64,000 nt of DNA from Carboxydothermus pertinax (GTDB taxonomy: Bacteria > Bacillota > Z-2901 > Carboxydothermales > Carboxydothermaceae), in the NCBI RefSeq assembly GCF_001950255.1, contig NZ_BDJK01000006.1:124001-188000 (forward strand). Reading direction: 5' to 3'. Below are positions 26,547 to 35,656 of this stretch, in pieces. Numbering within the stretch: position 1 is the first letter of the stretch; each line of letters begins with the position of its first letter. The position numbers and the translations under genes were made by a program. The notes beneath the pieces are model-generated. The model did no database searches and was not told the origin of the DNA. It was given only the letters and a program-made list of their open reading frames with translations.

Positions 26547-28118
26547 ATGCTGTTATTAACCGGACGGGAAATGGCGGAGTTTGACCAAAAAGCGATTAAT
26601 GAATACGGGATTCCGGGAATTGTTTTAATGGAAAATGCGGCTTTAAAAACCTTCTACCGGATTAAAGAAATTTTAGGGGAGGTAGCCGGGAAAAAGATTA
26701 TTATACTGGTGGGTAAAGGCAATAATGGAGGCGATGGGCTGGCTTTGGCCCGTCATTTAGCCAATGCTGGGGCCAAAATCCGGGTATTTTTGCTTTTTAA
26801 GGACCAATTTAAAGGCGATGCTTTAATTAATTTTCATATTTTAAAGAAAATGAGCGAAAAAATTTATGAAGGGGTAACCGAAAACTTAAACCTCTTAAAA
26901 ATATCCTTGATTGATGCCGATATGGTGGTAGATGCTATTTACGGCACCGGATTTCGGGGGGCGTTACCGCCAGAAATCCGCGAAGTGGTAGAAATAGTAA
27001 ATCAAGCCGAGGCTATAAAACTTGCCGTGGATATCCCATCGGGAGTTGATTCTTCTACCGGGCGGGTGGAGGGAACTGCTTTTTTAGCCGATTATACAGT
27101 AACTTTTGGACTACCAAAGCTCGGGCAAATCCTTTATCCAGGGCGAAGTTATTGCGGGAAAGTGCTTGTGGAAGATATTTCTTTTCCGGAAAAGCTTAAA
27201 AAAGAGTTTCCGGTAAAGCGTTGGCTTTTAGATAAAAAGGTCATAAAGAAATTTTTAAAGCCCCTAGCGCCGGATACTCATAAAGGGCGCCAGGGTTTTG
27301 GGCTTGTAGTTGGCGGTTCAATGGACTATTCGGGTGCTCCCTTTTTGGCGGCCAAAGGTAGTTTGGCGGTGGGAGCAGGAGGCGTTTACTTGGCAATACC
27401 GGAGAATTTGTTTGGAGTTTTAGCCGGGAAAGCTCCTGAGATAATTTTAAGAGGGCTACCAGCAGCTGACGGCCAAATTTCTTCTAAGGGTTTTCTTGAA
27501 GTTGAAAAAATCCTTCCTAAAGTAAAGGCGGTGGTAATTGGGCCGGGAATGGGAGCGTTGGCTGAAAGTAAAGAGGCGTATCTTAACTTTTTGGAAAACT
27601 GTCCATTGCCGGTGGTAGTTGATGCCGATGGTCTTAATAACTTAATAGGAAATTTAGAATTCTTACAAAAAAGGAATGCTGCTACTGTTTTAACTCCTCA
27701 TTTAGGAGAAATGGCCAGGCTTTTAGGAACTAGTATTGAAGAAATTAAAGAAAAGCGAGAAGAAATAGGTAAAAAATTTGCTGTTGATTATAATGTTTAT
27801 TTGGTTTTAAAAAGTGAAACCACAGCAGTTTTTAATCCTGAGGGAGAGATATGGTATTACCCCGGGGGACACCCAATCTTAGCTAAAGCCGGAAGCGGAG
27901 ATATTTTAGCCGGTCTTATTATGGGTTTTTTAGCCCAGGGTTATGGAACAGGTGAGGCAGTGCTTCTTGGAGTGTATCTTCACGGCAAAGCAGGAGAACT
28001 TGCCCAAAAAGAAAATTCACCCCGGAGCTTTTTTATATCTGAGATTTTTTCTTATATCAATGAAGCTTTTGGGAAACTTGATGAATATGGAAAGAAAACT
28101 TTCCATTTGGAAAAATAA
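26547..28118 (+). CDS. nnr: Bifunctional NAD(P)H-hydrate epimerase / ADP-dependent NAD(P)HX dehydratase
   Basis: About 523 residues. The N-terminal YjeF_N epimerase half has GKGNNGGDGLALARHL and the Asp in VVDAIYGTGFRG; the C-terminal carbohydrate-kinase-like half has HKGRQGFGLVVGGS, IGPGMG, TPHLGEMARL and the AKAGSGDILAG nucleotide motif. It repairs hydrated NADH/NADPH. Start is ATG 26547 behind GGAGGGG; an in-frame ATG at 26499 lies inside acpS and would add an unlikely Arg/Trp-rich leader. Confidence 0.94.
   Translation: MLLLTGREMAEFDQKAINEYGIPGIVLMENAALKTFYRIKEILGEVAGKKIIILVGKGNNGGDGLALARHLANAGAKIRVFLLFKDQFKGDALINFHILKKMSEKIYEGVTENLNLLKISLIDADMVVDAIYGTGFRGALPPEIREVVEIVNQAEAIKLAVDIPSGVDSSTGRVEGTAFLADYTVTFGLPKLGQILYPGRSYCGKVLVEDISFPEKLKKEFPVKRWLLDKKVIKKFLKPLAPDTHKGRQGFGLVVGGSMDYSGAPFLAAKGSLAVGAGGVYLAIPENLFGVLAGKAPEIILRGLPAADGQISSKGFLEVEKILPKVKAVVIGPGMGALAESKEAYLNFLENCPLPVVVDADGLNNLIGNLEFLQKRNAATVLTPHLGEMARLLGTSIEEIKEKREEIGKKFAVDYNVYLVLKSETTAVFNPEGEIWYYPGGHPILAKAGSGDILAGLIMGFLAQGYGTGEAVLLGVYLHGKAGELAQKENSPRSFFISEIFSYINEAFGKLDEYGKKTFHLEK
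28089..28104. repeat. Palindromic 16-mer, copy 1
   Basis: GGAAAGAAAACTTTCC, a 6-bp-arm palindrome, lies in the last codons of the upstream gene. An identical copy occurs 72 bases downstream (28161-28176). Both precede the sigma-54-like ald promoter, at roughly -165 and -90, so they could be activator sites. Confidence 0.5.
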
Positions 28119-28153
28119 ATTTCCGAAAATTACAAGGTATTTTGAATTTTGCT

Positions 28154-28193
28154 ACAAGCTGGAAAGAAAACTTTCCGGCTTGTTGTATTTTTG
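28154..28193 (+). terminator. Terminator-like hairpin containing palindromic 16-mer copy 2
   Basis: ACAAGC-T-GGAAAG-AAAA-CTTTCC-G-GCTTGT forms a stem followed by TGTATTTTT. The inner 16 bases (28161-28176) are identical to copy 1 at 28089, so this site may be an enhancer as well as, or instead of, a terminator. Confidence 0.6.
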
Positions 28194-28226
28194 GGGAATT
28201 TCACGCTTTTAAACCCTTTTGGGATA

Positions 28227-28244
28227 TTGGTATGAAAATTGCTT
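28227..28244 (+). promoter_or_regulatory. Sigma-54 promoter of ald
   Basis: TTGGTATGAAAATTGCTT: GG (28229-28230) and GC (28241-28242) with ten bases between. The context CTTTTGGGAT just upstream is shared with the molybdoenzyme promoter at 2386. Leader about 35 bases to ald. Confidence 0.65.
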
Positions 28245-28288
28245 AAACTAAACATAGTTCTTATTTTAAAAATGGGGGTGTATTTTTC

Positions 28289-29407
28289 ATGATTATCGGA
28301 GTACCAAAAGAGATTAAAAACAATGAAAACCGGGTGGCTATTACTCCCGCAGGCGTAGAAGCCTTAGTATCTGCTGGCCATAAAGTGGTAATTGAAAACA
28401 ATGCTGGCCTTGGTAGTGGTATTACCAATGAGGAATACATAAAGGCCGGGGCAGAAATCCTCGATACCCCAGCTGAAGTATTTGCCGCGGCAGATATGAT
28501 TATGAAAGTTAAAGAACCGCTACCTTCGGAATATCCTCTCTTTAAAGAGGGGCAAATCCTCTTTACTTACCTGCACCTGGCACCTGAGCCGGAATTAACG
28601 CGGGCTTTAATGGAGAAAAAAGTTGTTGGTATTGCCTATGAAACTATCCAGCTTCCCAATGGTAGCTTGCCGTTGTTAACTCCTATGAGTGAAGTGGCAG
28701 GTCGGATGGCTGTCCAAATCGGAGCTCGCTTTTTAGAAAAACCCCAGGGTGGTCGGGGCATGCTGCTTGGAGGCGTACCCGGAGTACCGCCGGCAGAAGT
28801 GGTCATTATCGGCGGTGGTGTGGTTGGTACCAATGCGGCTAAAATGGCCATGGGCATGGGGGCTCATGTAACCATTCTGGATAAGAGTGCCGATCGGCTA
28901 AAATATTTAGATGACATATTTTTCGGTCGCATTACTACTGTAATGTCCAACAGCTATAATATTGCGGAAGCGGTTAAAAAAGCAGACTTGTTAATTGGCT
29001 CTGTTTTAATTCCTGGTGCTCGGGCACCCAAGCTTGTAACTGAGGAAATGGTTAAGAGTATGAAGCCCGGTTCGGTTATTGTTGACGTGGCTATTGACCA
29101 GGGCGGCAGTATTGAAACCATTGACCGGGTAACTACGCACCAGGATCCGGTTTTTGTAAAACATGGTGTTGTCCATTATGCTGTTGCCAATATGCCTGGC
29201 GCTGTACCCAGAACTTCTACCTTTGCTTTGACCAACGTAACTCTTCCCTATGCTTTAGCCCTTGCCAACAAAGGCTGGGAGAGGGCTGTTCGGGAAGACC
29301 GGGCTTTAGCTCTTGGAGTTAACGTTTTAGATGGTAAAGTTACCTATAAAGCAGTAGCCGACTCTTTAGGGCTTCCTTATACTCCGCTGGAAGAAATTCT
29401 TGGCTAA
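28289..29407 (+). CDS. ald: Alanine dehydrogenase
   Basis: A 372-residue NAD-dependent enzyme with the family signature [20 protein letters not shown] at the N-terminus, catalytic Lys in [11 protein letters not shown], and the Rossmann motif [18 protein letters not shown]. Interconverts alanine and pyruvate plus ammonia. It stands directly before alanine racemase, suggesting D-/L-alanine use in catabolism or spore physiology. Sigma-54-type promoter upstream implies control by an enhancer-binding activator. Confidence 0.97.
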   Translation: MIIGVPKEIKNNENRVAITPAGVEALVSAGHKVVIENNAGLGSGITNEEYIKAGAEILDTPAEVFAAADMIMKVKEPLPSEYPLFKEGQILFTYLHLAPEPELTRALMEKKVVGIAYETIQLPNGSLPLLTPMSEVAGRMAVQIGARFLEKPQGGRGMLLGGVPGVPPAEVVIIGGGVVGTNAAKMAMGMGAHVTILDKSADRLKYLDDIFFGRITTVMSNSYNIAEAVKKADLLIGSVLIPGARAPKLVTEEMVKSMKPGSVIVDVAIDQGGSIETIDRVTTHQDPVFVKHGVVHYAVANMPGAVPRTSTFALTNVTLPYALALANKGWERAVREDRALALGVNVLDGKVTYKAVADSLGLPYTPLEEILG

Positions 29408-29417
29408 AAAGAAACTT

Positions 29418-29445
29418 ACAAGGGGTGGATAAATTCCACCCCTTT
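29418..29445 (+). other. Hairpin between ald and alr
   Basis: AAGGGGTGG pairs with CCACCCCTT around a 7-base loop; no T-run follows, so it is probably a weak or partial terminator, or mRNA-stabilising, between ald and alr. Confidence 0.5.
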
Positions 29446-29486
29446 AATGTATCATAGTGAAAAAGGGATGGGGTGAGGGATGGAAA

Positions 29487-30593
29487 ATGCGTCCGGTTTG
29501 GGCAGAAATTAACTTAGAAAATATCAAGCATAATTTTCGAGAGGTAAAACGCTTGGCCCAAAAATCGGAACCAATGCCGGTAATTAAAGCTAATGCTTAC
29601 GGCCACGGAGCGGTGGAAGTTGCTAAAGCTTTAATTAAAGAAGGGGCTAAACGCTTTGCCGTGGCAATTGTTGATGAAGGAATAAAGTTAAGGGAAGCGG
29701 GGATTTTAGAACCAATTCTTATATTGGGTCATACCCCCCCCGATGACCTTGAGAGGCTTTTATTTTATAATCTTATTCCAACAATCCACCATCGGGATAT
29801 GGCTTTAGCCTATCAAGATAAACTTTCCCAACTAAAGCGGAACATTATCTGCCATTTAAAAATTGATACGGGAATGGGAAGAATTGGTTTCTGGCATGAC
29901 GATTTAACTTCTATTGCTGAAGTTTTTACACTGAAAAACATAGAAGTGGAGGGGATTTATACCCACTTTGCCCGGTCCGATGAGAAAGACCTTAGCTTTT
30001 CCAGGTTACAACTGGAAAGGTTTAATAATCTCCTCAGTTATTTAGCCCGCCAAGGAATTACCGTAAAGTATCGGCATGCCGCTAACAGTGCGGCTATAAT
30101 GCGTCTGCCCGAAGCTCATTTGGATCTGGTAAGGCCGGGAATCATGTTATACGGGGAGTATCCTTCCGGGGATGTTCCCGGGGGAATTGCCGATTTAAGG
30201 CCGGCTTTGACTTTAAAAGCTAAAGTATCCCAGGTAAAGAGAGTTCCGGCGGGTTTTCCTGTAAGTTATGGCAGTACCTATATCACCAAAAAATCTACCC
30301 TGATTGTATCATTGCCCCTTGGCTATGCGGATGGCTATTTTCGCCTGCTCTCCAATCGTGGCGTAATTTTATTAAACGGCAGGCGCTGGCCCATTGCCGG
30401 ACGGGTTTGTATGGATCAATTGATGGTGGCAGTGGATGAAAAGGAGATAGTAAATCCAGGTGATGAAGCTGTGCTCTTAGGAAATCAAGGAAAAGAAACG
30501 ATTACGGCCATGGAAGTGGCAGGGTTAATTGGAACAATTAATTATGAAGTATTAACTAATATAAGTACTCGCGTTCCGAGAATTTATGTATAA
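29487..30593 (+). CDS. alr: Alanine racemase
   Basis: About 368 residues with PLP-binding Lys in VIKANAYGHG, the N-terminal WAEINLENIKHNF typical of Alr, and the catalytic Tyr region near LVSLPLGYADGYFR and GRVCMDQ. Provides D-alanine for peptidoglycan. The ATG at 29487 (GAGGG ahead, MRPVWAEINL start as in homologues) is preferred to the GTG ten codons upstream. Confidence 0.95.
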   Translation: MRPVWAEINLENIKHNFREVKRLAQKSEPMPVIKANAYGHGAVEVAKALIKEGAKRFAVAIVDEGIKLREAGILEPILILGHTPPDDLERLLFYNLIPTIHHRDMALAYQDKLSQLKRNIICHLKIDTGMGRIGFWHDDLTSIAEVFTLKNIEVEGIYTHFARSDEKDLSFSRLQLERFNNLLSYLARQGITVKYRHAANSAAIMRLPEAHLDLVRPGIMLYGEYPSGDVPGGIADLRPALTLKAKVSQVKRVPAGFPVSYGSTYITKKSTLIVSLPLGYADGYFRLLSNRGVILLNGRRWPIAGRVCMDQLMVAVDEKEIVNPGDEAVLLGNQGKETITAMEVAGLIGTINYEVLTNISTRVPRIYV

Positions 30594-30608
30594 AAAAATT
30601 TTATAATT

Positions 30609-30635
30609 AAAAGAGGCTTTTAGCCTCTTTTTTGT
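30609..30635 (+). terminator. Terminator after alr
   Basis: AAAAGAGGC and GCCTCTTTT with a TTTTA loop, followed by more Ts. Confidence 0.85.
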
Positions 30636-30649
30636 CTATTTGTGTCTAT

Positions 30650-30678
30650 TTGAAATGAAAAATCTAACATGTTATAAT
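30650..30678 (+). promoter_or_regulatory. Sigma-A promoter of the trehalose/glucan operon
   Basis: TTGAAA (30650-30655), 17-base spacer, TATAAT (30673-30678). The start site would be near 30685, giving a leader of roughly 138 bases before the glycosyltransferase; a short GGTTTT...AAAACC hairpin is the only structure seen in the leader. Confidence 0.75.
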
Positions 30679-30822
30679 ATTACTAAAGCACTATTAAAAA
30701 TACACTTCTAACTTGCCTACAAAATATCCCTCATAAATTTTACCACTTCAACATAAACTTTTAAGGAAGCGGTTTTCTATAAAAACCCACTTTTAAACAA
30801 CAAAAAATCGGGAGGTGGTAAT

Positions 30823-31998
30823 ATTTATACGATTGCCAAACTTCACTGGGCTTTTCCACCAATTATTGGCGGGGTTGAAACACACCTGACGTTACTCTGT
30901 CCGGAATTAACCCGTCGAGGTTACAATTTACACCTTTTAACCGGGGCAGTAGATGGAGAGCCCGAAGAGTTTAATTACCATGGTATGCGGGTACGACGAC
31001 ATAGATTTTTAGATTTAAATTCCCTTTCGCCCCAAATTATTAAAGAAAACCGCGAACACATCAAGGATGTCCTTTATTCCTTTCTTGATGAAGTAAATCC
31101 CGAAATAATCCATCTTCACAACATGCATTATTTTAGTCCTGACCATTTAGAGTTTTTAGTAGAGTACAAAAATAACCGCAAGATTCCTCTAGTTTTAACC
31201 GCCCATAATGTTTGGGAAGATGACCTTTGGGATGAAATGCTTACCTTTAAAGATGAATGGGATTATATAATAGCAGTTAGTGACTTTATTAAAAAAGAAC
31301 TCATTCGTTTTGGTTTTGCTGGGGAAAAAATTACGACGGTTCATCATGGTATTGATACCCAAAGATTTAAACCGGGAGTTTCACCGAATAATCCCTATGC
31401 GAAGATGGAGTTTTTTAAAGGTAAAAAAGTTATTTTCCACCCTGCCCGGATGAGCTTTGCTAAAGGTTCCGATTATGCGGTAAAAGCCTTTAGAGAAGTT
31501 CAAAAAGCATTTCCTGATACCGTTTTAGTAATGGCTGGAACCTCCAAAACCGTTGATTGGGGCGGGGTTCAACAAAAAGAAGTACAACAAATAATGAAAC
31601 TTGTAGAAGAAAATGGTCTTTCCGATAGTGTTTACGTTCAATTTTTCAACTGGCAGGAAATTCACTGGATGTACGAAATTGCGGATATCTGTATTTACCC
31701 GAGTTCTTTTGAAGAGCCTTTTGGTTTGGTAATGCTGGAAGCCATGGCTTCAGGTAAACCGATTATTGTTACGAATTCCGGGGGTATGCCGGAAGTAGTG
31801 GAAGATGGGGTTAATGGCTTTGTAATTCCCAAAAAAGATCCCAAAGCTCTTGCGGAAAAATTAATTTTACTTTTAAGTGATGTTCCCCTACGGCGGAAGA
31901 TGGGAGAAACAGGGAGAAAAATGGCGGAAGAGAAGTACACCATTAAGGTGATGGCGGATAACACGGAAAAAGCTTACCAATGGGTAACTAAACATTAA
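30823..31998 (+). CDS. GT4-family glycosyltransferase with apparent AUU start codon
   Basis: Residues from the ATG at 30985 lack the N-terminal Rossmann segment of GT4 enzymes. Translating upstream in the same frame restores it (YTIAKLHWAFPPIIGGVETHL), back to an ATT at 30823 with GGAGG at seven-base spacing. No ATG, GTG or TTG exists in frame between the upstream TAA and 30985. The C-terminal half has the GT4 E-x7-E-type region (SSFEEPFGLVMLEAMASGKP). Full length is about 391 residues. It is followed by a debranching-type glucosidase, otsA and otsB, so synthesis of trehalose, glucan or a related compatible solute is likely. The acceptor is unknown. Confidence 0.8.
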   Translation: MYTIAKLHWAFPPIIGGVETHLTLLCPELTRRGYNLHLLTGAVDGEPEEFNYHGMRVRRHRFLDLNSLSPQIIKENREHIKDVLYSFLDEVNPEIIHLHNMHYFSPDHLEFLVEYKNNRKIPLVLTAHNVWEDDLWDEMLTFKDEWDYIIAVSDFIKKELIRFGFAGEKITTVHHGIDTQRFKPGVSPNNPYAKMEFFKGKKVIFHPARMSFAKGSDYAVKAFREVQKAFPDTVLVMAGTSKTVDWGGVQQKEVQQIMKLVEENGLSDSVYVQFFNWQEIHWMYEIADICIYPSSFEEPFGLVMLEAMASGKPIIVTNSGGMPEVVEDGVNGFVIPKKDPKALAEKLILLLSDVPLRRKMGETGRKMAEEKYTIKVMADNTEKAYQWVTKH

Positions 31999-32015
31999 AT
32001 TCGGGAGTGGTGTGG

Positions 32016-34214
32016 ATGGATATTAATCGGCAGTTAGACGAGGACCGTTTTAGGATAGCTCCCAAGGAGTTTCAACCCCGGGTAGAAGTGTTAAAGGAAG
32101 GAGAGATGTTTTTAACTGCCTTACCTGATGGTTCAATTTGGGAAGGCGATTTAAGTGGGCTTGGGTTATTTTATCGTGATACACGGTTTTTAAATCGCCT
32201 CCTTCTATATCTTGAAGAGTTTGAACCACTCTTACTATCCTCATTGATTCGCGAGAGTCATTTTGCCCAAATTGAGCTTACCAACCGGGAGTTTCACTTA
32301 CCCAATGGGGTTTTACTGCCACTTCAATCCATCCACTTCCGGATTACTCGGGTCTTAAAAAACGGCCTCTACCAGCGGCTTAGAATTATTAATTTTAATT
32401 CCTTTCCGGTTACAATTAACCTTACTTTTTCGGCCGGAGCCGATTATGTGGATATCTTTGAGGTCCGGGGTACTACCAGAAAAAACCGGGGGCGGCTATT
32501 GCCAGTATGTCAAAAAAATAATGGTTTTACTTTTGGTTATGAGGGGTTAGACCATTTTTTCCGATCTACGGATTTAACCTTTTATCCTGATCCGGATCGG
32601 GTGTGGGTTGAAGGAGATAAAGGTTTTGTTCGCTTTACCTTAACTTTAGAACCTCACAAAAAATACTTCCTTTATCTTCAGATTATACCCGGTATTGACC
32701 AAAAAATTATTTATGAAGAAGATACATATGCTGCCAAAAAGGAAATGAGTATTGGTTTTTCCAAAGCTGCGATAAACTTAAATAAAGATTACCTTAACTG
32801 GCAGCGGCAGTGTACCAAGATTGAAACTAATAATGAAATTATTAATCAAATGATCAATCAAGCGGTAACCGATTTAAGAGCGCTAATTTCCGAATATCCG
32901 GAAAGTGGCAAAATTATTGAAGCGGGTATCCCCTGGTACGCTGCTCCTTTTGGCCGGGATTCCCTTATTACCTCCTGGCAGACTCTTATCTTAAATCCCG
33001 AAATTGCTAAAAATACTCTTAGGTTCTTAGCCCATTATCAGGGAAAAGTGCTTGATTCATGGCGAGAAGAACAACCGGGAAAAATTTTACATGAAATTCG
33101 CCGGGGGGAGATGGCTCTAAATCACGAGGTGCCTCATACTCCTTATTATGGAACGGTTGATGCAACCCCCTGGTTTATTATCCTCTTAGGTGAAGTTTTT
33201 CGCTGGACCCATGATGAAAAACTATTACAGGATTTAGCAGAACCTTTAAAAAAAGCCCTTTACTGGTGTGAAAAATACGGAGATATGGATGGCGATGGCT
33301 TTATTGAATATCTCCGGGAATCGGAAAGTGGCCTTTTAAATCAGGGCTGGAAAGATTCCTGGGATGGAGTTATTGACCGTGATGGTTCGTTGCCGGAAGG
33401 GCCAATAGCTTTAGTGGAAGTGCAAGCGTATTATTATCTTGCCCTTTTAAGGGGAAGCGAATTATTACAATTTTTGGGAGAAATTGAAGAAGCGTTAAAA
33501 CTTCGCCGTCAAGCCTTAAAGCTGCAAACAAAGTTTATAAAAGCTTTTTGGATTGAAGATGAAAACTTTTTGGGCTTTGCCTTGGATGGCAAGAAGAGAC
33601 TTATTAAAACAACCGTTTCCAATCCCGGCCATACCCTATTTACCGGAATTTTGCCGACAAAACTTGCCCAGAAAGTAGCGGAAAGATTGTTCCGTCAGGA
33701 TATGTACTCGGGCTGGGGTATTCGAACGATGAGTGCCAAAGAAAAACCTTACAATCCTATGAGTTACCATAATGGTTCCGTTTGGCCTCATGATAATTCA
33801 ATTATTGCCCGGGGATTAAAAGAAATTGGGCAAGAAGTTCTATTGGAAAAACTAGTAACCGATTTAGTGGATGCGGCCAGGTTTTTCAATTATTATCGTT
33901 GGCCGGAGTTGTTTTGCGGTTTTACCCGGCGGGCCAATGGTGGGCCTGTAAGGTATCCAATAGCCTGTGATCCTCAAGCCTGGGCGGTAGGAAGTATTTT
34001 TATTCTCTTGCAAAGTATTTTAGGGATTTTTTGTGATGGAGGCGATATTCGCATAGTACGGCCAACTTTACCGGGTTGGCTAAGTGAGGTTTACTTAGAA
34101 AACCTTAAGGTTGGAAATGGGGTTGTAGATTTAGAATTTAGTCGTAGCCGTGGTAAAACCTACTGTAACGTTGTTAAAAGGGAGGGAGAGGTAAAGGTAC
34201 TAATTGAACCCTAG
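32016..34214 (+). CDS. Amylo-alpha-1,6-glucosidase / glycogen-debranching-like protein
   Basis: About 732 residues. The N-terminal 250 residues form a GDE_N-type beta domain (GSIWEGDLSGLGLFYRDTRFL), then an (alpha/alpha)6 barrel with GIPWYAAPFGRDSLIT, DGFIEY, NQGWKDSWDG and MSYHNGSVWPHDNS motifs carrying the acidic residues of the GH63/GH15-like clan. Start chosen at ATG 32016 with CGGGAG ahead. Lies 17 bases after the glycosyltransferase and 11 before otsA, one operon. Substrate (glycogen branch, sucrose-like or glycosylglycerate) is not determinable here. Confidence 0.85.
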   Translation: MDINRQLDEDRFRIAPKEFQPRVEVLKEGEMFLTALPDGSIWEGDLSGLGLFYRDTRFLNRLLLYLEEFEPLLLSSLIRESHFAQIELTNREFHLPNGVLLPLQSIHFRITRVLKNGLYQRLRIINFNSFPVTINLTFSAGADYVDIFEVRGTTRKNRGRLLPVCQKNNGFTFGYEGLDHFFRSTDLTFYPDPDRVWVEGDKGFVRFTLTLEPHKKYFLYLQIIPGIDQKIIYEEDTYAAKKEMSIGFSKAAINLNKDYLNWQRQCTKIETNNEIINQMINQAVTDLRALISEYPESGKIIEAGIPWYAAPFGRDSLITSWQTLILNPEIAKNTLRFLAHYQGKVLDSWREEQPGKILHEIRRGEMALNHEVPHTPYYGTVDATPWFIILLGEVFRWTHDEKLLQDLAEPLKKALYWCEKYGDMDGDGFIEYLRESESGLLNQGWKDSWDGVIDRDGSLPEGPIALVEVQAYYYLALLRGSELLQFLGEIEEALKLRRQALKLQTKFIKAFWIEDENFLGFALDGKKRLIKTTVSNPGHTLFTGILPTKLAQKVAERLFRQDMYSGWGIRTMSAKEKPYNPMSYHNGSVWPHDNSIIARGLKEIGQEVLLEKLVTDLVDAARFFNYYRWPELFCGFTRRANGGPVRYPIACDPQAWAVGSIFILLQSILGIFCDGGDIRIVRPTLPGWLSEVYLENLKVGNGVVDLEFSRSRGKTYCNVVKREGEVKVLIEP

Positions 34215-34225
34215 GAGGTGGATAA

Positions 34226-35656
34226 ATGAAGTCGAACCTTTTGGTAGTATCCAATCGCGGGCCTTTTACCATTGAAGGGGAGATGGGTAATTTAAAATAT
34301 CGCCCGGCAGTCAGTGGGCTTGTTTCAGCTGTGCTGCCGGCAGTAAAAAAAGTTGGGGGAATCTGGCTTGCCTGGGCAGGAAGGCTTACGGAAAAGACTT
34401 TGGAAGTTCAGACGGTAATTAAAGATGATTTTAATTTTGTAGAAGTACTTTTATCAAGGGAAGAGTTAAAAGGCTACTATGAAGGTTACTCCAATGGTGT
34501 TCTCTGGCCTCTTTGCCACTTGATGCCTGAGAAAGTTGTACTTTCGGAGGAAAATTACCGCATATATAAAAAGGTGAATCAAAAGTTTGCCCAAAGGGCA
34601 GGAACACTACTAAAACCTGGAACATTGTTATGGATTCATGATTATCATTTAGCTCTGATGCCCTATTTTGTTCGCCAAAAATATTCCTGGCAAAGGATAG
34701 CCTTTTTCTGGCATATACCTTTTCCACCGGTAGAAATTTTTACTATTCAACCATGGGCTCAAGAGATTTTACGCGGCCTTTTAGGAGCAGATTTAATTGG
34801 CTTTCATACTGAAGACTATCGGGAAAACTTTTTACGAAGTGTGGAGCGGGTATTAAAGATTCCAGTGAATTATGAGTGGGGTACCGTTTATTATAATGGC
34901 CGGGAAATTAGAGTAAAAGCAGTTCCCATAGGGATTGAGCCTAAGAATTTTCAAAAAGACGTTCCAAAAATTGAAGAAATTGAGCAAGACCTCCGAGGGC
35001 AAATAATATTCCTGGGAGTGGAGCGGTTAGATTATACCAAAGGGTTAAAGGAAAAAATTTTGGGTTTTGCAAGATTTTTAGAGAAAAATCCTGAGTATTT
35101 GGGCAAAGTTATACTATTACAAGTAGCAGTGCCTACGCGGGAAAATATTGCCGCTTATAGAAATTATGCAAAAGAGGTTTTGGAAGAAGTACAAAAGGTA
35201 AATGAGCGATTTGGACATAGCAGTTGGCAGCCAATAAAAATTTTAACTCGAAATTATAGCCAAGATGAGCTCATTTATTTATATCGAAGAGCGGATACTC
35301 TTATTATTACTTCCCTGGAGGACGGTTTAAATCTTGTGGCCAAAGAATTTATCGCTTCCCGTCAAGAACCGGGAGTAGTTATCTTAAGTAATCGTACCGG
35401 GGTAGCTCGGCAGTTTGGAGTTGCTCTTAAGGTAAATCCTTATTCTCCGGAAGAAATAGCTGGGCAAATTAAGACCTCCTTGGAGATGTCCTTGGAAGAA
35501 AAGGAAAAAATGTTTGCTAAATTAAAAGAGCAGGTTTTATTAAAAAACAACGAATGGTGGTTGGATAACTTTTTAGGAAAAGAGCTAATGCTTTCGGTGG
35601 CACCGGGCAAATATTATCGCAAACGGGGTGAAAAGAAGATTGGAGCAGTTGACTAA
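34226..35656 (+). CDS. otsA: Trehalose-6-phosphate synthase (GT20)
   Basis: A 476-residue GT20 enzyme with VSNRGPF, GLVSAVLP, WIHDYHLALMPYFVR, FFWHIPFPP and VERLDYTKGL motifs that bind UDP/GDP-glucose and glucose-6-phosphate, and a C-terminal DGLNLVAKEF segment. ATG follows AGGAGGTGG. Makes trehalose-6-phosphate for the phosphatase encoded by the overlapping next gene. Some GT20 enzymes make glucosylglycerol phosphate instead, but pairing with a trehalose-type phosphatase favours trehalose. Confidence 0.93.
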   Translation: MKSNLLVVSNRGPFTIEGEMGNLKYRPAVSGLVSAVLPAVKKVGGIWLAWAGRLTEKTLEVQTVIKDDFNFVEVLLSREELKGYYEGYSNGVLWPLCHLMPEKVVLSEENYRIYKKVNQKFAQRAGTLLKPGTLLWIHDYHLALMPYFVRQKYSWQRIAFFWHIPFPPVEIFTIQPWAQEILRGLLGADLIGFHTEDYRENFLRSVERVLKIPVNYEWGTVYYNGREIRVKAVPIGIEPKNFQKDVPKIEEIEQDLRGQIIFLGVERLDYTKGLKEKILGFARFLEKNPEYLGKVILLQVAVPTRENIAAYRNYAKEVLEEVQKVNERFGHSSWQPIKILTRNYSQDELIYLYRRADTLIITSLEDGLNLVAKEFIASRQEPGVVILSNRTGVARQFGVALKVNPYSPEEIAGQIKTSLEMSLEEKEKMFAKLKEQVLLKNNEWWLDNFLGKELMLSVAPGKYYRKRGEKKIGAVD

